The position numbers and the translations under genes are program-made. Below, in pieces: positions 1-14,200 of a stretch of 64,000 bases of DNA. The notes beneath the pieces were generated by a model. The model was given only the letters and a program-made list of their open reading frames with translations, ran no database searches and had not been told where the DNA came from. Source of the stretch: Musa acuminata AAA Group (Eukaryota > Streptophyta > Magnoliopsida > Zingiberales > Musaceae); contig NC_088344.1 of NCBI RefSeq assembly GCF_036884655.1, positions 35,901,001 through 35,965,000 on the forward strand, written 5' to 3'. Position 1 is the stretch's first letter. Every line of letters begins with the position of its first letter.

Positions 1-544
1 TTTCTCATATTAACTCAATGAGTGTCAACATGGACTCGTTCTTTGATGTCTGAACCTTACCAAACAGGGTCATCAGGATACATCAAGTGAAAACTGAAAA
101 CTTGCTACAAACAAATAAGGATGAAAAAAAGCTAGCAACCAAATTAATGTACAAAGTAAATCATTCTGCATGGACTACGACTGCAGTACAGAAGTAAATC
201 ATTCTGTATGGAACACAACTGCACCAAGGACATAATATAAAAAATGACTTTGGCTAAAGAAGTATGCAAGTATTAAACTAAGCAAAGGTTGAAGGCCATC
301 TTTTCTTACCTCAGTATTTTGAAGGTGAAGGGAATGAATTGTCTAAAATTTTATAACCGGTTGTCTTCTGTAAATCTGATAATAGTACCATGAATACTTA
401 CAGGAAGCACAACAGTACTATCGACTTGCTGTCTCTGATAGGAGATCAGGAAGTGCTTCAAGAGTGTACCAAATTGTAGTGCTAGCTGCATTACAATTTA
501 GTTCGACATTACCAGCTCAATAAGCCAACTTTTTGACCAAATTA

Positions 545-776
545 CCCATTCAGTACAGTACAGGTGGTATTCACCGGTTTGACAAGTTAGCGGCACATGG
601 AACAATTTGGGCTGTACACCCATCTGGTACATGGTGGTACAAGCTCTGTACCAAGCACTTGTTTTGTTTTTTGTTTATCAACTTTTTTTAGTACCTTTTG
701 AAACTTAGTACGTACTGGCATACCGATGCCTAGTACACTGGTGGTATGAACTGGTATCACACCGGTCCAAGTCCTG
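545..776. mobile_element. Remnant of a TACCGG/CGGT-type small element
   Basis: Contains motif clusters (CACCGGTTTGACAAG, ACTGGTGGTATGAACTGG, CACACCGGTCCAAGTCC) shared with the small elements elsewhere in the window. No clean ends. From 1 to 544 nothing recognisable is present. Confidence 0.35.
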
Positions 777-1560
777 ATGATATGAACTAGCAAGTTGATC
801 ATAATTCTGCCAAATGCCCTTTAACTACTCATGGAGGACCATAACAAGAGCTAAAACTAAAATGCTGAAAGAAACCTTAACTTATTTATTGGAAGACATT
901 TGGAAGGAGCAAGTTGGTCAAGACTCGATCAAGGTTCTATGGATGCAAGAAGAGCCTAAAATGGTCAACATGATTCAAATAAGTCCAAATCATGAAAAGA
1001 AAGTCCAACTTTGAGAAAATGATGAATTTTCAGCCTATTTTAAGAATGATATGAACCAACAAGTTGATCATAATTCTGCCAAGTTGATCATAACAAGAGC
1101 TAAAACTAAAATGATGAAAGAAACCTTAACTTATTTATTGGAAGGCATTTGAAAGGAGCAAGTTGGTCAAGACTCGATCAAGGTTCTATGGATGCAAGAA
1201 GAGCCTAAAATAGTCAACATGATTCAAATAAGTCCAAATCATGAAAAGAAAGTCCAACTTTGAGAGAATGATGAATTTTCAGCCTATTTTAAGAATGATA
1301 TGAACCAACAAATTGATCATAATTCTGTCAAAGACCCTTTAACTATTCATGAAGGACCAAGCTAAAGCTAAAAGGATGAAAGAAACCTTAATTTGCTTAT
1401 TGGAAGGCATTTGGAAGGAGCAAGCTAGTCAAGACTCGGTCAAGGTTATATGGATGCAAGAAGAGCCTAAAATGATCAACATGATTCAAATAAGTCTAAA
1501 TCATGAAAAAAAAATCCAGCTTTGAGAGAATGATGAATTTTTGGCTCATTTTAAAGAATA
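777..1560 (+). repeat. Three-fold tandem repeat (about 250-270 bp) of a Ty3/gypsy polyprotein-tail fragment
   Basis: Units begin near 778, 1047 and 1298, each with GATCATAATTCTG, GAAAGAAACCTTAA, ATGGATGCAAGAAGAGCCTA and AATCATGAAAA. The unit translates to a block like TRAKTKMLKETLTYLLEDIW, which resembles the TRAxAK-type tail found at the C-terminus of many plant gypsy polyproteins. Copies 2 and 3 carry stops or shifts. Family assignment is from memory. Confidence 0.6.
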
Positions 1561-2150
1561 AAGGTCATTCAGCCATGTTGGACCATCTTAGGAATTGTAA
1601 GCTTATTCATGAATGATCATTTAAATAAATTCAAGGCAGATTAATGAGTGATCTACATTCATGAATTAGGAATATGAATGTCATTTAATGTATTTAATGG
1701 ATTCATTTCCTTTATACTTGGCCTTTGTATTATATAAATAAGACTGACTTCCTATGTAAGAAGGTAATTTAGAATTATAATCATCTTTCAACATTGGTGA
1801 GTATTTTGTTTTTAAGTTCTTGCATGAACCTTGGAACTTATCAAGCTTTCTGCTTGTGACGTTCAAAACCCAAAAATCTTTGCTTTTCCTTTCAACTTAT
1901 TAAACTTCTTAGTTTGTAGTGTTTTAAGGGAATCAAAGTATTGTTCTAATTATTTTATCAATTTTTCATTGATAAAGTGATTAGAATAGTTTCCCTTACT
2001 TCAATCTTGAACGATTCATCTTATTTCAATTCGTTGGAGGGTATCAATTTGCATTCCATATGTATCATAACTCTTTAACTATCGGGGTGTATGGTTGCTA
2101 AGTTGATGATTTTCATCACCTACCTACTAGTAAATGAAATTATTGATACC
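1561..2150 (+). mobile_element. Probable LTR remnant downstream of the gypsy-like tail
   Basis: The stretch follows the polyprotein tail, contains a promoter-like TATATAAATAAG near 1731-1742 and the long T/A-rich leader typical of a plant LTR. Exact ends were not fixed. From 2151 to 2899 I see no gene. Confidence 0.4.
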
Positions 2151-2908
2151 AAAGGATGAACAAATATGAAAAGGATATCTGGTTACCAAAGGATACTTCT
2201 CAACAAAACAAAAGATTCATGAAAGCTCAGAAGTCCAGTTATTTATTTGGAACTTCATGTAGTAAGATGCACAAAAGGATGTCTAAAAATGAAACGCTGT
2301 CAGCAAAAGTTGATGTTGAACATGTACATTTTTCATGATTTCACTGCAAATAACTGAAAGAAACGTGGGAAAAATTAAGAAAACACCTTGAAGTAATCCA
2401 AGAAACTGCAGATGGAAAAGAAAATGTAACTTTATCATGGTATCTGATAATATAAACTACCATAAAATATTAAAGCAAACTTGTTAGGAAAATAGTTCAA
2501 GAAATGTCGATAAGTATGCATATTTAAAAATTGGTCAAAATAAAGACAATTTTGACATTCTGCAATAATAGAATGCAAGAACAGTTTGCAGGGAGAACAG
2601 TTACAATCAATTAAGTTGCACATGAGGTTCAATTACGGTATGTTTCTCATGATAACTAGTGACTAAGCTGATACAAAAGATTGAAAGAATAATAAACTGG
2701 AGATAGGGAATGAAAATCACTCCTCATGATAACACATCACTTTGCTTTTTCATGCAGATTTTCCAACAATAAGGGAAATATGAAGAAATGTTTTGGATGA
2801 TTAATTAACCAAGAGTTAAATATTCTAGCTGCAAATTACTGGCAATCAAGTTCAAAGTGTCACATGAGGATATGTGCAAAATCAAAATTGAAATGGGATT
2901 ATAATTCC

Positions 2909-3595
2909 AGTGATTTAAAAAGTGCTAGGCGCCAAAAGACGCTAAGGTCCAAAAACGCCCGAGGCGCTAGGCGCTCGTCCGAACGAAGCGAGGAGCTAAA
3001 ATATAAAAATATATAATATAATTAATAAATATAATTATTTAAAAAATTAAATAAAAATATGTTATTAAATTAAGAAAATCTAAGATACAAAATCATAATG
3101 TCACATTAACAAAAAGTTTCAAAATTCAAATACTATTATTAGTATACTGTTAACTGTATACTGTTAACATTATACAGAAGGAGAAGAAAGAAGAGGAGTG
3201 TAAGGGGGTGCTGACTGAGAAAAGAGGAAGCGGCAGCGACAACGACAATGGGAGTGGGAGTGTAAGGAGGCAGCGACAGCGGGAGTGTAACGAGGCAGCG
3301 GCAGCGGGAGCGGCAATGAGCAGGGTTAGGGTTGGGCAGCGACAGCTGATATCGGTTTTAGTTGGTTCGATTGAACCAACTAAAACACCGGAGACCGAAC
3401 CAGACCTAAAATCCTGGTTCGGTCGCCTGGTTTAACCTAAGCGCTCGCCCGAAGCGCCCAGCGCCTGGGCTCGGGCGAGCGCCTAGGCGGCACCTCTTTG
3501 AAGCACACTGCCTGGAAGTGAAGTGAGGCGCTCGGGCCTCGCCTCGCCTCGCCCGAGCGCCTAAGCGAGCGCCCGAGCGCCTTTTTAAATCACTA
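2909..3595. mobile_element. Mutator-like (MULE) MITE with 9-bp target duplication
   Basis: The terminal inverted repeat AGTGATTTAAAAAG is present at both ends and extends into GCGCTCG/GGCGC-rich arms. The target duplication TATAATTCC is perfect at 2900-2908 and 3596-3604; 9 bp is typical of Mutator-like elements. The interior has a GGCAGCGACAGCGGGAG-type repeat and a hairpin at 3354-3388. No transposase. It lies in or beyond the last intron of the DmX-like gene. Confidence 0.75.
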
Positions 3596-3604
3596 TATAA
3601 TTCC

Positions 3605-4531
3605 ACTGTAGCTATCAGCGAATAGGTTTCTGCAGCTTCAACAGTTCAGCACAGTCTCAAATACATCTGAATTGTTTTGATTATGAAGGTATGTCTTACA
3701 TGTGAAAAGTTTATCTGGTCAGTAAAATAAGCTATAGCTCTTGTGCAGTTAAAGTTTGAAAGTTTATATAGCAGTAGGTATAGAAGTAAACAGCAGAGAA
3801 AATAAGATCCCTACATCCAGTATTTGACAAAGGTCTTTCTATCAATATATAGGAATGAGTGCCTGATATAGGCCAGAGAGAGATCCCATCTAGGTAGGCA
3901 AAAGAGCCAGTTTGTTACACAACTGGCCGACTAGATGAGCAACTTGCTTTTGGTGTTCGTATCTCTTTGGTTATTTTGTGTCAAGGCTTTTGTGACCAGA
4001 TATCTGATCTGCCTAATCTTTACCCATCAGTAGTACCAACTACCAAGTCCACAACTGTTAACTACATAGTTAATAAGACTGAAAGAGTAGTACAAAGTGC
4101 AAACACCATATATGCCGATCATCAAGATCTGAAATGATACTTACAAATGCTACAAACCAGGATGATTTACATGACAGGATTATACATAACATATAAATTA
4201 GGAAGAAAACCTATAAAATAGTACCATGACATAATAGGCATGTAGCAACCAAGAGGAAAGTTGCTCCTATATGAAGTTATGAGTTGTCACAACTATAGAT
4301 CGAAATTTAGAACCTCACATGCTGCTCTTCTTGTACCCGAATAAGAAATTTAGAATAAGTTTTCAAATTTGTATGCATTTGACTGTCTCCTATTAATTAG
4401 GTTTAGATAGAAGGTGAGAGGCCCATATTAATAACCTTGCATGATACTCTTCTTGTACCCTGATAACAATAAGCTTTCACATCTAGGTTTAGATAAAGTT
4501 AATGTTTTTGAAATACCAACTTGGGCTATAC
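3605..4531. other. Gene-free stretch, DmX-like intron 13
   Basis: AT-rich sequence with no exon, repeat or RNA gene that I can support. The remaining C-terminal exons of the DmX-like gene were looked for here and in 1-2900 and not found. Confidence 0.5.
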
Positions 4532-7500
4532 CTTCATGACAAAATAGAGAAGCTTGGCATGTGGCAGGCGGGGCCATAGTATCCCATAAAACAACATTGA
4601 CACCATTTGTGCTACACCCAGCAGCAGCAAGAATTGACCCACTAGTGGCCACGTATGCAACATCCCTGGGAACAGTTTCAACCCATCAATTAAAATCAGA
4701 AAGAATGATGCAATGTTCATATTGATTTTCATAGTATTGGAAAAAATTTGCCTAGAACAGGAGGTACATACGATGCATGATTGCTAAAGCAGAGGGAAGA
4801 ATCTGTGGGGTGTACATTGCTCTTCCCTCCCACCTCAAGTTGCCATGTGCATACTGTGCCATCTAATGCAGCAGTAGCAAATCTGTGCCCATAGTGATCA
4901 AATTGTAATGCAGATATTGATGCAAGTGCATAAGGAGGTGGCACATTAGCTGCAGGAAGCACACCATAGGTTGCTGTAGCTCTGTCTTTCCCAAACTGCA
5001 AAATGCAATATTAACAAAGCAAGTAAGTTTATGATTTTCCTATTTGCCCCTCTCAATTCAAGTTTAGCATATGTATACTTGCAAAGCTCAAATCTTCCCA
5101 ATGACATAATATCTGCCAATTGACCGTTAGCATAATGGCATTCACAAAGTGACATTAATATTCCCTTCAAAATGTTGAGGAACATGAGAGATCAAATAAT
5201 TAAAGAAAGAAATAAAGGATATTTTAGTTATTTAAAATTTTACTTAAAAAAAATCAATGATAACCATGATTAATAGTAATTAACTTGAATTTATTGGAGG
5301 AATTGTTAACAGAAGTGACATATATAAAATATTTAAATATTTAGATGGTCATGTACGAAAAATATACATTTTTGATGTGATATAAGTGAAATATTAAAAT
5401 TTGGAGGAGCAAATATGTATTTCCAAACTTTGAAGGGATAGACATGAAAAACCCCATAGAAATAAAAGGTTTGTATAGTATTTTTTATGCTATCATACAA
5501 AATGCATGTAAATATTATAAATAATTAGACAAGATAAATATCAAAACATGAGAAAGTAAATATTATCAATAATTAGACAAGATAAATTTCAAAACATGAG
5601 AACAGAATAATTCAAGCATTAAAAATAGGTCCACATGTATGTGTTTTACCTGACATTATGGAACCAAACCAAGTCACTAGGGAATAATTGAATTCCCCAG
5701 GTCAAAACATAATCTCTTTTGAAACTATTACAATTCAGAAAGTAAATTTTGGCTCACCTATGTAGCTAGTAAAGAATCTACTAGACTTCAAACAAACCTA
5801 TACTGTCATAAAATATTTACAAATAAGCCTCAGATATTGATAGTCGACCAATTATTTAAGCAACACTGTATCCTACTCTTATTTTACATATAATACTTCT
5901 ACCTATTCAAATTGACAAATAAACTGGGAAGAAGAATTATTAAAATTAATACCATAAAAAAATCATCAAAACTATCAAAACCATCTTGTCCATCTTTTTA
6001 TGAATTTACCCTTTGTTGACCAAGTTCTTCGAATAAGTCTTCCACTTGATTCTGAAGACAGTGACCATCATTTTAATCAATTTACAGAACTTGTGCTTAG
6101 AAGAACTTATACTGCACCCATAAACAAATTATTCCAAGCCTTATCCACGCTTTATACCGTCAACCTCAACAATCTAATATCCACTAGATTTTGCCAGGGT
6201 TTTTAATTTTGTACATGTACCGGTTCGCCAATAGACCGGCACGTGGACAGGTTGCTACCAGGCAGTATAAGGTTTTTGGCCCTATATCAGGTGATACGGG
6301 AATGTACCAGGTGGTAACGATCAAAATTTCGATTGTTACCAACCTATACCGGGCGTTATAAAGCAGTTGTTGTCCAACCAAGCTTACACGCCCCTCCCCT
6401 TCGGCACAACATTCTCCCAATGGCCGTCGTAGTGATTGCCATTAGCCCAGGTGAGTGCCCCACGGTCGGATATTACGTCATTCGGCCACTCACTAATGTA
6501 CTGGTTTCCACTCCGCCACACGTATCGGTCACAACCCTCCTGTAGGTTGCACCACTAGCCGCCCTCATGATAGTTGTCATTGGTGTACCACTTGTATCTA
6601 AACTTGTGCTCTGTGTCGCCAAGGCAAGCGTTGCCCTCCAACTCGGTGAAGGTCCCGAAGCCTTCTATCCGATTGGAACGGAGTTCTCCTATGAAGGTCA
6701 CGTTGGAGGGCCATGAGAACTTTCCCTTTCCGGAAGCCTTCCCTCTCCGCCACTCCCCCTCGTGCATGCACCAGTCAACCCCAAGGCACTTCACCCGTCG
6801 GTGGGGGGAGTTTTTCTCCTCTGTGTCCACGATCAAATACAAAAACCCTAAGTTGCTTCGTGTTCTCCACTCAATATGCCCTGGCAAACCACTCGGTACA
6901 TCAGTACGTACCGTACCGAGCAAGGCTCAGTACACCAATACAATACTAGATTAAAAACCTTGGATTTTGTGACCTCGTCAAAGATAGTAAGACATATAAT
7001 ACTCCATAAGTGCCCTTCGACTCCATCAAACCCATCCAGAATACACATTTTGAATTTTACTATTCTACCCATATTTTTTCCCTTTATAAGGAGAGGATGA
7101 AACTGAATCTATCATAGAGTCACATGATTATTAAATCAAAAGACAAGAAGAAATAGAGAGGAGAGGCAGAATATAGAGGCTATGAACAATTAAACAAATT
7201 TTGTATTTCGTAAAAGTTGCAATTTGGAAAGATGATTGAAACCCCAAAGCAAGAGCACAAAAATAGAAACAATGCAAAGATTCTGAAAAAAAAAAAATGA
7301 AGAAACTTATGATGCACGTAGATGAATATAGATGAAAACATATATATAAATAGCAATGCTAAATATCATGCATACGAAAATACAAGGAAAAAAAATCTAA
7401 TGGATCAATGAGTAACCATAACAAATAGCAATGAGTACGTCAACATATTTCTGTAGAATTTCATATTTCTCTCTAACCAAAATGATTACATAGGCTACAT

Positions 7501-8120
7501 ATAAACATATGTACAGAAATTACTTACAAGATAAAGCATCCGATGAGTCACAATTAGCCATATATAATAAGGAATTTAATGTATTTTTCATAAGAATCCA
7601 ACTCTGATGGATCAATATTAATCCAAACCAAGGCAGAGACAACTTGTGGAACTTAAATTAAATACTTTCCAGCAAGATCTGCAATACCGAATGATACAGC
7701 TCGTACCAGGCGGTTCGTACTGGTCCATCAGCAGACCGACACACGGACCGCCCGCTACCAAGCGGTATCGTCAACGGTGATCGAGGGAGAAGAAAGAAGA
7801 GGGAGAAGGGGAAGAAAGAAATAGCAAAAGAAAGGGAGAACTTGGAGATCGCCGCTCTCCTCTTCGTCTATTGGCGACTTCTCATCCGTGCGCAGGAGAA
7901 GAGGCATCGACATCGCGGGGCGGAGAGAGGCGAAGATTTTTTTTTTCTTCTCTTCTCGAGCGACGTCGCCTCGGCGATGTCGCAATTTTTTTTTAATCTG
8001 CGACGTCATTTTTTTTTTATCTACGACGTCGCCTCGACAACGTCGCCCAAGAAGAGAGGTGATGTCGCCACGGGCGACGTCGCAATTTTTTTTTTAATCT
8101 GCGACGTCGCTCGAGTTTAC

Positions 8121-8217
<97 letters not shown>

Positions 8218-11200
8218 GAGCGGTATGTCAAAATATATCGCTCAGTATACAGTACCATACCATACCGAATATGTCTCGAAATTTTGGTATGGTACGAAAT
8301 TTCAATCCTTGCTTTCTAGTTTGTATTAATAGATTCTATCACCATTTGTCAGGAAGGAAACATATTTTAATCATAAAATCCAAGTTATAAGAAGGAATAT
8401 GCGAGTGAAGATGCTGCAAATAATTTTTTTTTAACTTGGTGATAGAGCATCGATAGTACCAAAAAGAACTTTGACAGGATAAACTTGAAATTTTCACTGA
8501 TACTACTATCAGTGTCTTTACAAGTTTAAGAACTTGATTAATAAAAAGTTCTCTTCAAAATATCCGAATCAAATAACACAACAGATAATTTGGCATTATC
8601 AAAGAAAATTATTACCTCCCAGAGGTAGACATGTGTGTTGCTAGATCCAACTAAAAGGAAAGGCATCGAGGGATGACGTGATAATGCTCGTGAGTGAATG
8701 TTTTCAACTGTAGCTGGAGGATCTCTAAACTCCTCAAAATCTTCTTCTTCTCCCCATCCTAAACCTACAGCTCCAATACCAGCATAACCTGGTATTCCAA
8801 ATGCTCCACCACCAGTCAGGTCTTTTCCTGGTCTTGCCAAAGAGCCTACGCCAATTGTCGCACCACCCAAACCAAGGTGTGCCCCTCTTTTGTTCCCAAG
8901 GCCAATGCCCTGAGAAACATATGTAGGAACAGGTGTAGATTCACAACCAGCCCACCCATCTTGTGGCCAATCAGAAACTGACCAGATATACTCTGCTTGT
9001 TGCCTGAAATGTTCCTTATCTTCCAAGTTGAAGAAAATGAGCCCCTAAAAATAACCAGTTAATTGGTATAATAACCATAAACAATGAGGTGTCAAGATAT
9101 CACCGAAATAAAAATAATGAAACCACAGACATAATTTCCAATATTTCTAATATCAATTATTTCATACTATCAATCTTCAAAAATAAAAGTACAATATAAT
9201 TCAAAGGATCAGAATGCTTTTGGTGCCACATATCTTACCCATGACTGATTGTACAGTGACAGCCAATAGAACAGTACATAATAGATACCACTAATGCGAT
9301 GTTCTCCTGTGCCTAAACTAGCTAGAATGCATGTTGCCAGTTCTTCATGAACAGAACACATGATGCACCCTTGACACTCGATGAATAGTTGCTGACACAG
9401 TAAGTACAAGTGTACAACAATACAGCCAACACCGAGATCCGCAATTTGGAACCACCTAAATCATGTATCATAACCCAAAAGAAGAAAGGAAATATCTGTA
9501 TGACATGAATAAACATGCAGACCATTTTAAGTAAGGATGAAGGCCTGTGATACTGACAAGTAATTGTAGATCTAACAGAAATGCTATATTTTTGTAATTT
9601 TTGAGTTACATATATTACCAAGAACTTAAGTATACAGGAATAACTGCAATCCACTTAACCAGGATACGGGCATTTACAGGGAATTACTTCCACCCCATCT
9701 GCACCATCTCGTCAAATGTAAATTTCTGTTGTTGTTTTACAGTATTACTCCAATCCACTGAAGTTTGCAAAATGATTTATTTCATGCCCCTTTTCACATG
9801 TATACAGCAAGTTTTGGAGCATTACTCCATAATTACATGAGCCTAAACTGGAGAAAACAAGGTATAAATTTCTATCCAATAACTAGCTGTTTACATTCTG
9901 GTATTTCTCTTTTGCGCCAAATTGTGCCTCAGCTAAAAGACGTGAACTTGATGGTTAGTCACAAAATATTGCCAAATGTGCCAAAGAAATTTTGGGTTAT
10001 GCTCTAGAATCTCCCATTACCAATTCATCAGGGCCCACAGAGTGACACACATAGTATGCATAGAGGTGTCGAGCCATATTCAGGAAGAGTATATGACAAC
10101 ACTCATATGAAAGGGTGTGAAGGTTAAAGATATTGAAACACAAAGGGGAGTGAGGGAGCAAAAGATTCAACAATATTCATTTACTAAAATCTTGAAAGAC
10201 ACCCCAAATTTCCCAAAGATCCACCTATCCACAAATTGAATAATGACAAGCATGTATCCTCTATAAGTCCTTAAAAAAATATTATATTACTCCGAGGGAA
10301 CAAATATGTCTTGAACAAAAGAGCAAGGTTTTAAGTTTTGGTCCAAGATCCATACTGATTGTTGACAAGACTGGTATGGTACATACTGGAATATTGCATA
10401 TTGGCACACCGTATGCTGGCATACTAGTCAACACAAATGACAGACCAAATAGAAAGAAGAGGAGAGGAGAAGGAAGCAGAAAGAGGAGAACAAATATAGG
10501 GAAGAAAAAGGCAGAGGAGGAGGAAGAGGGGGTAGAGGAGGAGGAGGAGAAGTAAAAGACAAAAAAAAGAATGAAAGAGGTAACGGGTAGTAGTCTACCA
10601 CCATGGTGTGGTATGAATACCAGATGGTAAGCTCAACTTGGAGCCGGACTGAGCGAAATTAGAAAGTCTGTGTGCTGGAACTTGGTTGGACTAGTAAAGA
10701 ATTTTTATGTACTAAAGCTGCTGAAGTTTTGATAGTAAGCTAATTCTTTTCTATGTACTATAGGAGAATTTCGGTCTAGAAAATTGGTAACGTGGACACT
10801 TCACACAAGTAAACAGGTCAAATCCATGTGACAAATGCATGCATTAAAGAAAAATCAGAAGAAAATTGACAGTCATCAACTTTTGTCCAACATGAGGTGA
10901 TATATTCCAGACTCCAGATTATATGACACAAAAACATTTCATCCATATAGGATTATAGTTGAAAAAGAACCAGTAAAATAAAAAAGCTTCAGCACTTGTC
11001 GATCTTGATGGATTGATTTTTCATTGGGGTTAACATAGCCAACAACCAAGTCAATGGACATCAAGCAGTGGGCATCTGATTTTTCTACATAGTATTTGTT
11101 AAAACACAAAAGCAGGGTTCTTCATTACCAGGAAGAAAAACCCAGTTCTACAAGTTATAATACTCTCATAAAAGTAAAAAATTGTGTCATGCCATAATCA

Positions 11201-14200
11201 AACAAATCTTCACAGAGAATATAGCCATAAATAAGAACAAATTTTTAGGTTCTAGAATTCTCCTTTCACAAGACAGATCACAAATCATGCTTTATATGCG
11301 AGGAAGAAGTTACCTTTTTGTTGCTTGAAAGTGCAACTTCATTCTCATTGATGGAGTTAAAGCATATAGCCTGCATCGAAAAGAACATTTTTAACCTGCT
11401 TTTATAACCATGATGCTTAACTTGCAGATATTATGTTCTGTGCTTTTTGGGAGAAAAGATTTAGCAAAGAAAAATATACCTCAAAAAGTTCCCCACTTCT
11501 CTTCATAACTTCTTTTGGGTTGTTGAAGAAAGTAACATCTCCCCTGGGACCTAAGTGTTTCCTATTTGTTTCAAGAAAATTATCCTTGTCCAAAACTGTA
11601 CCATCATGTCCTGATTTGGTTTCTTTATAAAGACCATTACCACCAATCTTTTCTCCCTCTCTATTGTCCAAAGAATCAGCATTCTCATTCTCAGAGGAAA
11701 TATTCCTCTGCACATCTTTCCAGGAAGCAAACTGATTCTGATGATTACAGGGAAAAGAGCCAACTTTTTCTTTAGCAAAATATGCACATATTTCAGAAGG
11801 ACTGACAGAAACATCCCACAATATCTTCAAAGATGGCTGCTGCTCATTGTCAGGCAGTTGCAAAGAATCAAGTCCCTGATTTAGACAATTCTGTAATGAG
11901 CATGGATGGGAGCGAGCACATTCATCCAACCAAACAATACTATTAACTGGTGAACCTTTCAATGCTTTCTGTTTAAGGAATGAAGCGAGTAGTTTTACCA
12001 AAGAAGAGGAGACATATCTGAGTGCATTTACTAGTGAATTTGCACTAGCAAAAGGAAATGTATCGATCACATTTTTTATACTTCTAACATCGTAACACTC
12101 TTCATTCGCTGGAAACTTGCTTAGTCCAAGCTTTGTAAAGTTCAACATGTGCAACCATAAACAAACCCCTAATATTTGCCACCTTTCATCTTCTGGAATT
12201 GAAGACTCATGTACTTCTGAATGTTTTTGTTGAAATCCAGAGTCAGAAATGAATCCAACCTCATCATTTGATGCAACATGAACCAATAGTGAAGTCTGAC
12301 GTGAAAGTTCCCTCAGTTTCCCATATGCAACTTCAAAAGATACCTCATCATTGATAAATGCATTTACAATAGGATGAATCATCAGAATCAGTTCTTTAAT
12401 ATTTCTTCTAATGCATGCAGAAGCAAAGTTTACATAAAATTCAAGAAGATCAAAAACCAAAGACCACAAAGTGAGATCTTCTGGAACAATTTTTTTCTGA
12501 CAACTAAAGATTAGCCTGAAAATATTGATCAAGTATAACATGTTCTGCAAACAAAACACACTAAGTAGCTGATCATGACTATACTCTCTAGATTTCGTGT
12601 TACTGTCACAAACTGGATTCAGCATTGAATAAGTAAAATTGATCGACACAACAAACCTAGCCAGAAAAGATAAGATCTCCTCGGTGGCCTTAAACAGAAG
12701 CCTGATCAAAGCAGGATCCAAAACCATGTCAAGAGTTCGGTGATTATCTTCACTTTCTAGAGAATTATTGACATACAAGAGCAGGTAACCAAGAAAAATC
12801 AATCCCTTGTTGTCGGCAAAAAGTAGTACCTGCATAGGCAAATCACAATTTTACTGTCATGAGAGACATACCTTTAAATGTCATTAGTTGATGTGAAACT
12901 TGAAGATGTAAATATTACAGATCAAAGAAGAAAGAAAAAGCAAAAGAAAACTGTCTTGGTAATATATCAAATTACCATGTTAGCTAAGCCAACTGGCCTC
13001 AGTGAGAATTTCCTGTCAAACATTGATATTATCATGCCCAGATCAAGCTTCAGCTGCTGAAACTCCTCATCTTGATAAGCAACATAGTCAGAGCTAATTA
13101 CTTTTCTGGATTTTGATAGGTTAATGGATGGCCATCTTGGGTGATTTCTCAAGTAGCTTGATATGTATCGTAATGCCATATTTAGTTTAACATCCAGCTC
13201 CAACTGATGGGCCACACTTTCTAGTAGCCAGTTGCAAGCATCACCAGAGAATGGATTCAGTATTCCTTGAAAAAGATCATGATTTTCAACACCTGACATA
13301 TTCTTGTGGTCCATACCTTCAATGCTTAAAGAAGATGACAAGCATTCAAGTGCATCAAGCTTAGACAAACAAAAAGACACTTTATCAGCCTCAATGACCA
13401 AAATCATGTTTTCTCTCATAAGCTATTAAGCACAAAACAACTCGAGCAATAAAGATAAAAGCAATCACCAAACAACTGATTCCTGATTAGAAGATATCAC
13501 AGAGTATCTAGGGAAGTTCCCAAATTCCAGTAACCTTTTCTTTTTGTTTTACATATGCGCAGTTTGATAAATCATTTCAAAGAAGAAATTATATCACATA
13601 ATAGTGCAACAAAACTGGGGACTATCCAAATATCTTATCATAAAAGTTCACAGAGCTTTATAACATTTACAAGTTCAGTAGGAACATCTTTCATCAAAAT
13701 ATTACAAGAAAAATAAACCTTATTTACAATCTAGTGAATTATTAGCCTGTAATGATCTTTCACCTAAAACTATCTTTTATAACAGCAAAATAATGAGATA
13801 TCATTTTAGTTCCCATGTCAATTCACTATAATCAAACCCTTCTAACTAATTGTGATGTATTGACAGGAGAAACCATTAGCCTACTACAATTTCGTGACTT
13901 GGCCATATATTGCTAGTCTCAAATCTCCAAAATATTCATCATTTTCACGTAAACCGCAGGAGTTATGTACAAGTTAGGTGTATTAATTTTCCTTGGCATC
14001 AAAAGACAGATAAAAAGTGCACATTCTACCGAATCTATTCTGGACCTAGCAAATCCGCCACAGGCCCTGAAATCCAGGATTAGCTCAGATAGAATGAGAC
14101 ATCAACAATATACTGACTATAAACATTTGATCAAGCCTGGTTAGGTTAATACTTAAATACTGCAACAGTTTCACAAATCCATAGAATTTAATCAATTGTC

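Noticed and set aside
6574..6954. Plus-strand 126-codon frame
   Set aside because: It is opposite to the captured PIP5K fragment, which explains the sequence better.
7842..8390. A 182-codon open frame with a long Tyr-Ile run
   Set aside because: It is the (TA)n tract and poly-T of a MITE read through; it has no start context or homology. The same applies to the frames over 28227-28511.
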